Source of the DNA: Methylopumilus sp036567085
GTDB taxonomy: Bacteria > Pseudomonadota > Gammaproteobacteria > Burkholderiales > Methylophilaceae
DNA length: 17,922 bases
Direction of reading: 5' to 3'
NCBI GenBank assembly: GCA_036567085.1
Contig: DATCVG010000062.1
Coordinates: forward strand, 1-17,922
The position numbers were made by a program, and so were the translations under genes. The notes beneath the pieces were generated by a model. That model saw nothing but the letters and a program-made list of their open reading frames with translations, did not search any database and was not told the DNA's origin. Below, piece by piece: positions 14,737 through 17,922 of this stretch; positions within the stretch are counted from its first letter, which is position 1, and each line of letters starts with the position of its first letter.

Positions 14737-16122
14737 TTATGCTTTTCTGCGCTTAAACCAGAAAAATATGCCTAAAACAAAAATAATGATAGGAATGAAA
14801 TATTGAAAGCTATGGAATACTGTCCAGGCGATCAAGACAGAAGTATTATCATTTGGAATAGTTACATTCACATCTTTCAAAGGCATAGGCTGAATAGAAA
14901 TTAAATTATCATCTCCAGACAACCAATTGATCATATTGATGCCAAGATCTAAATTACCACCTGTCGTAATAAATGTGTTGGATAAAAAATTTCCATTTCC
15001 AACTACCACAACTCTTTGGCCTTTTTTACCATAAGTCCTCTGAAGAGCGACAGCAATATTTATGGGGCCTAGTTTATCTTTGTTCTTATCAAAAGTTGAT
15101 TTTTGATTCGCTTTTGATGATGAAGACTCTAGCCAACCATTTGGAGAAACCTCAATAAGTTTACTAACTTCCCAGCCATTGTCTAACGTGCCTTTAGCGC
15201 TTACTTCATGCGCATTCGAAAAAAGCGTTCTTAGCATAAAGTTTTTAGTAATTGCATGGACACCATAAGAGGATGCAAAGGATACATTTTCATCGGCCCC
15301 TTCAACTTTTGCTGTTGGATCTACTACATGTTCGTTTGAAACAGTAAGTCCAAGATATAAAGCTATCTCTTCCAAGCCATGAAAGTTATTATCATCAAGA
15401 AGCCAAAGTAAATTTCCCCCTGATTCTAGGAATTTTTTAATTTTTTTTGCTTCCACAGCTGGAATATTTTTTTGTGGGCTAGCAATTACTAACATTGAAC
15501 CATTCAAAGGCACTTCTGTTTCAACAGCGAGGTTTGGATTAGCAAATTTAAAGCCCTTAGATTCTAGTTGCTTACCAAATTCGCCTATGTCATTATTTTT
15601 TAGCCCAATTAAATTTCTTTCACCGTGACCATCTAAATACATCACTGCTTGTTGATTAGTTCTAGATAAACGCATAAAAAGATTGGTCATCTCCTGTTCG
15701 GCAAAAGGAGGATTAATGTGCTCCGATCTTTTTTGATATTCGACTACAACTTCACCATCTACCTTAATTCCCATTTCTTGCGCTAATTTTGGCTCTTCTA
15801 TAGGGCTGATAAATTTAATGTTGATATCAGACTTAGTTCTCTGGTACCTAGTCATAAAATTAATAATACCTTGCCTAAACGTATCTCCATTATTGACATC
15901 ATCTTTAGATGCAAACACGGTTAGTGTAATTGGTCCTTTCATTTGTTTAAGGACATTAATGCTTCCAGTAGTGAGCGTATTACGATTAGCCTGTGTAATA
16001 TCTTTTGAATATTTATACTGATTTGCAAGAAACCCCAAAAGAAATACTAAAACAATAAATAGAACAACAAAAAAACTATTCTGAATGAGAATTTGTAATC
16101 TTAATTTTGAATTTATTTTCAT
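14737..16122 (-). CDS. GldG-like ABC transporter auxiliary protein
   Basis: A 461-residue protein with a transmembrane helix near each end (about 16-33 and 436-456). A large extracytoplasmic part lies between them, so both termini are cytoplasmic. It starts with a basic tail (MKINSKLRLQ) and continues with ITQANRNTLTTGSINVLKQMKGPITLTVFASKD, the typical opening of the GldG / ABC-transporter auxiliary domain. The stretch with NLLWLLDD and a glycine-rich turn (about 225-245) fits the Rossmann-like domain of that family. In Bacteroidetes GldA, GldF and GldG are linked to gliding motility, but homologues in non-gliding proteobacteria have no defined job. It begins 6 bases after the permease stop and is co-transcribed with it. 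Confidence 0.85.
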   Translation of the reverse strand: MKINSKLRLQILIQNSFFVVLFIVLVFLLGFLANQYKYSKDITQANRNTLTTGSINVLKQMKGPITLTVFASKDDVNNGDTFRQGIINFMTRYQRTKSDINIKFISPIEEPKLAQEMGIKVDGEVVVEYQKRSEHINPPFAEQEMTNLFMRLSRTNQQAVMYLDGHGERNLIGLKNNDIGEFGKQLESKGFKFANPNLAVETEVPLNGSMLVIASPQKNIPAVEAKKIKKFLESGGNLLWLLDDNNFHGLEEIALYLGLTVSNEHVVDPTAKVEGADENVSFASSYGVHAITKNFMLRTLFSNAHEVSAKGTLDNGWEVSKLIEVSPNGWLESSSSKANQKSTFDKNKDKLGPINIAVALQRTYGKKGQRVVVVGNGNFLSNTFITTGGNLDLGINMINWLSGDDNLISIQPMPLKDVNVTIPNDNTSVLIAWTVFHSFQYFIPIIIFVLGIFFWFKRRKA

Positions 16123-16128
16123 AAATAT

Positions 16129-16875
16129 TTATCCACGAAGCCTGTCAGCATCGAGACGTCTAATCGTTAATGTTAAAAATGTTGATATAAATAGAAAGAA
16201 ATACATTAAATCTGAGCTATCAATAAGACCTCTTGAAAAGCTTTGAAAATGCTTCATAAGTGATAAATAAGCAAACCAATGATTAGGATCGCTGGCAAAA
16301 AAACGTTCCATAATCATTAATGCAAAAAGCGAAATGAAACTTAATATTGCAGCAATAATAGGCTGTTGAGTTAAGCTTGAAAAATAAATACCGAGCGCTG
16401 AAAAACTTGCTACAAGCAGCCAGAGGCCTATCGAGTTTGCAATGAGATAACCAAAATCTATATCTGCCCAAATATTAAGTGTTGTGAGCATAAGAAAAAT
16501 ATAAAGAACAAGAATGCTTAAAAAAACAATTAAGCCAAAAAATTTTCCCAGAACTATTTCAGTCAGTGAAATGGGTGCGCTGAATAAAAATGGTAAAGTT
16601 TGACTTCGTCTTTCTTCGCTAATAAGTCGCATTGTGAGAAGAGGAACTGCGAAAAGCATAATAAAAGAAGCAATACTATAAACTGTTTGCCCAACAAATA
16701 TAGTGACGCCCACACGCTCAGCAGGGCGAATAGCGCCCGACATTACCTCAAAGTAATTGTTAACACCCGTAAGGTAATAACTACCAAATGCCATCATAAG
16801 AAGCGCGAGAATAATCCATCCCATCGGGGACGCAAATAAGCTTTTAAGTTCTTTTCTTGCAATATTTAAAATCAT
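16129..16875 (-). CDS. ABC-2 type permease (GldF-like)
   Basis: A 248-residue integral membrane protein with six hydrophobic segments at about 18-36, 62-82, 110-132, 143-165, 173-190 and 223-238, the fold of ABC-2 permeases. The cytoplasmic loop TMRLISEERRSQTLPFLFSAPIS (81-103) is the classic coupling segment of this family and should contact the ATPase. The N-terminal helix ARKELKSLFASPMGW is also typical. It starts 23 bases after the ATPase stop. With the ATPase, the GldG-like protein and DUF4340 it probably forms one membrane complex. Substrate and direction of transport cannot be told from the sequence; related permeases act as exporters. Confidence 0.9.
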   Translation of the reverse strand: MILNIARKELKSLFASPMGWIILALLMMAFGSYYLTGVNNYFEVMSGAIRPAERVGVTIFVGQTVYSIASFIMLFAVPLLTMRLISEERRSQTLPFLFSAPISLTEIVLGKFFGLIVFLSILVLYIFLMLTTLNIWADIDFGYLIANSIGLWLLVASFSALGIYFSSLTQQPIIAAILSFISLFALMIMERFFASDPNHWFAYLSLMKHFQSFSRGLIDSSDLMYFFLFISTFLTLTIRRLDADRLRG

Positions 16876-16898
16876 TTTAAGTTGCCACTCATAAGTAT

Positions 16899-17831
16899 TT
16901 AATTTTTTTGTTTCTTTTCAGTTAATTGGACAAAAACATCTTCAAGGCTTGTTTGATCAGGGGCGATTTGATAAAGTCCCCAATGATTTTTCACTGACAG
17001 TTTCACGATAGCCTCTGATGGTGATTGTTTGTTTTTGAAATGTATGCGATACATACTTGCCTCAACTTTTTCAACCTTAGTCACACCTTCGATATCTTTT
17101 AGTGCTGATAAAGGAGGTGCTTTTGAAAAACCTACTAAAAGTTTATTTCCTTGTCGATGTTGTTTTAATTCATCAATCGAACCATGAAATACTAAATTAC
17201 CTTTATCAATAATCTGCACACGATCACAAACCATCTCAACTTCAGGAAGAATGTGTGTGGACAAAATAACGCTATGCTTTTGACCTATCTCTCGAATAAG
17301 AGATCTTATTTCTCTAATTTGAATCGGGTCAAGACCAACTGTTGGCTCGTCTAAAATCACAACTAATGGATTATGAATAATAGCTTGAGCAATAGCTACG
17401 CGCTGTTGATATCCATTGGATAAGTTTTCAATTAATCGCTTGCTCATATGACTTAAACCGCATTTTTCTTTTGCCGTATCTACAGCTTTTTTAATTTGCT
17501 TAGTAGGTACCTTGTGAAGACGAGCAGCAATAGTTAAAAACTCGTCAACCGTAAGTTCTTTATATATAGGGCGCATTTCTGGCAAATAGCCAATCAATGC
17601 TTTTGCTTCCTTAGGATTTTCGATCATGTCGATACCACAAATTTTTACCGTGCCCACCGAAGGAGCTAAATTGCCCGTGAGCATTCGCATGGTAGTGGAT
17701 TTGCCTGCGCCATTCGGCCCCAAAAAACCTAAAACTTCGCCCTTTTCTAGATGAAAACTTACATTTTTAACAGCCTCACGGCCACCAAAAAGACGGGTCA
17801 GCTCAATAGCTTCTAGGGTTAAATTCGACAT
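16899..17831 (-). CDS. ABC transporter ATP-binding protein (GldA-like)
   Basis: A 310-residue ATPase driving the adjacent ABC-2 permease. It has Walker A GPNGAGKST (38-46), signature LSNGYQQR (137-144), Walker B VVILDEP (157-163), a D-loop GLDP (166-169) and switch His193. The usual Q-loop glutamine is Glu85 in IGYLPEMRP, as is common in the CcmA/NatA/GldA group. The signature has Asn where many have Gly or Lys. After residue 220 there is a C-terminal domain of about 90 residues (GSIDELKQH onward), also typical of this group. It is the first gene of a five-gene operon ending with mutM. The start is ATG at 17831, with no clear Shine-Dalgarno. Confidence 0.94.
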   Translation of the reverse strand: MSNLTLEAIELTRLFGGREAVKNVSFHLEKGEVLGFLGPNGAGKSTTMRMLTGNLAPSVGTVKICGIDMIENPKEAKALIGYLPEMRPIYKELTVDEFLTIAARLHKVPTKQIKKAVDTAKEKCGLSHMSKRLIENLSNGYQQRVAIAQAIIHNPLVVILDEPTVGLDPIQIREIRSLIREIGQKHSVILSTHILPEVEMVCDRVQIIDKGNLVFHGSIDELKQHRQGNKLLVGFSKAPPLSALKDIEGVTKVEKVEASMYRIHFKNKQSPSEAIVKLSVKNHWGLYQIAPDQTSLEDVFVQLTEKKQKN

Positions 17832-17871
17832 AGATGTTTTTTTGAATTTTTAATGAAAAAATGAATCATAG

Positions 17872-17877
17872 ATTATA
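17872..17877 (-). promoter_or_regulatory. Probable -10 box of the ABC/GldG/DUF4340/mutM operon
   Basis: On the minus strand these bases read TATAAT, 40 bases before the ATPase ATG. No TTGACA-like -35 is visible 16-18 bases upstream. This is the only exact -10 hexamer I saw on that strand in the last 91 bases, which are otherwise plain A/T-rich sequence. Confidence 0.45.
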
Positions 17878-17909
17878 CATATTAAAAATATTGTTTTGTT
17901 TTATTAACC

Positions 17910-17922
17910 ATGACATCAATGT
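17910..17922 (+). other. Possible start of a divergent gene, cut by the window end
   Basis: ATG at 17910-17912 opens a plus-strand frame reading Met-Thr-Ser-Met before the window ends. The 78-base gap to the divergent ABC gene would suit a shared promoter region. Four codons are far too few to identify a gene, so this is only a note of what may lie beyond the edge. Confidence 0.2.

Noticed and set aside
13835..17831. A gliding-motility locus
   Set aside because: Only GldA/F/G-like ABC parts are present. No other gliding or type IX secretion genes are seen, and the host looks like a beta-proteobacterium.
1..17922. CRISPR arrays, tRNA/rRNA genes, insertion sequences or phage genes
   Set aside because: No regularly spaced repeats, cloverleaf-like genes, transposase motifs or terminal repeats were found; nearly all the sequence is accounted for by housekeeping genes.

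Overview
The window is an AT-rich, gene-dense piece of a bacterial chromosome made of conserved housekeeping genes. The mix points to a beta-proteobacterium with a streamlined genome. It includes RpoH with its family box, an FtsY-FtsE-FtsX cluster, a DUF971-UbiE-UbiJ-UbiB ubiquinone cluster, an Allochromatium-type 2[4Fe-4S] ferredoxin and GloA. A small Methylophilaceae (OM43-like) methylotroph is my best guess. That is inference from gene content and base composition, not a database match. I see no mobile element, CRISPR array, tRNA or rRNA, and no gene-free stretch longer than 100 bases.

Layout. Positions 1-105 (+) are the last codons of a gene whose tail looks like DnaJ. From 4459 down to 106 (-) runs a tight six-gene operon: an active M16 zinc peptidase, its inactive M16 partner, rsmD, coaD, a ferredoxin and gloA. 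Neighbouring genes overlap by 11-14 bases or are separated by 2. A 93-base divergent promoter region (4460-4552) separates it from ftsY-ftsE-ftsX (+, 4553-7294). rpoH (+) follows, preceded by a near-perfect CIRCE operator (7352-7378). This implies HrcA control of the heat-shock sigma factor and moves the rpoH start to 7422. Next comes a (+) operon, 8350-13014: DUF971, ubiE, ubiJ, ubiB and a sodium:solute symporter. Convergent to it is a (-) operon, 17831-13011: an ABC-2 ATPase, its permease, a GldG-like auxiliary protein, a DUF4340 membrane-anchored protein, and mutM.

How it fits together. UbiE methylates ring intermediates, while UbiJ and UbiB are accessory factors of ubiquinone assembly. 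FtsY delivers ribosomes to the membrane, and FtsEX links division to cell-wall hydrolysis. RpoH drives chaperone genes such as dnaJ, whose tail lies at the other end of the window. The ABC/GldG/DUF4340 set is a membrane complex of unknown substrate.

I found no convincing new system. The most informative signal is the CIRCE element before rpoH. Lesser points are three TTG starts, convergent genes with zero or negative spacing, a lysine-rich FtsY A domain, and the DUF971 and GldG/DUF4340 families of unknown role.
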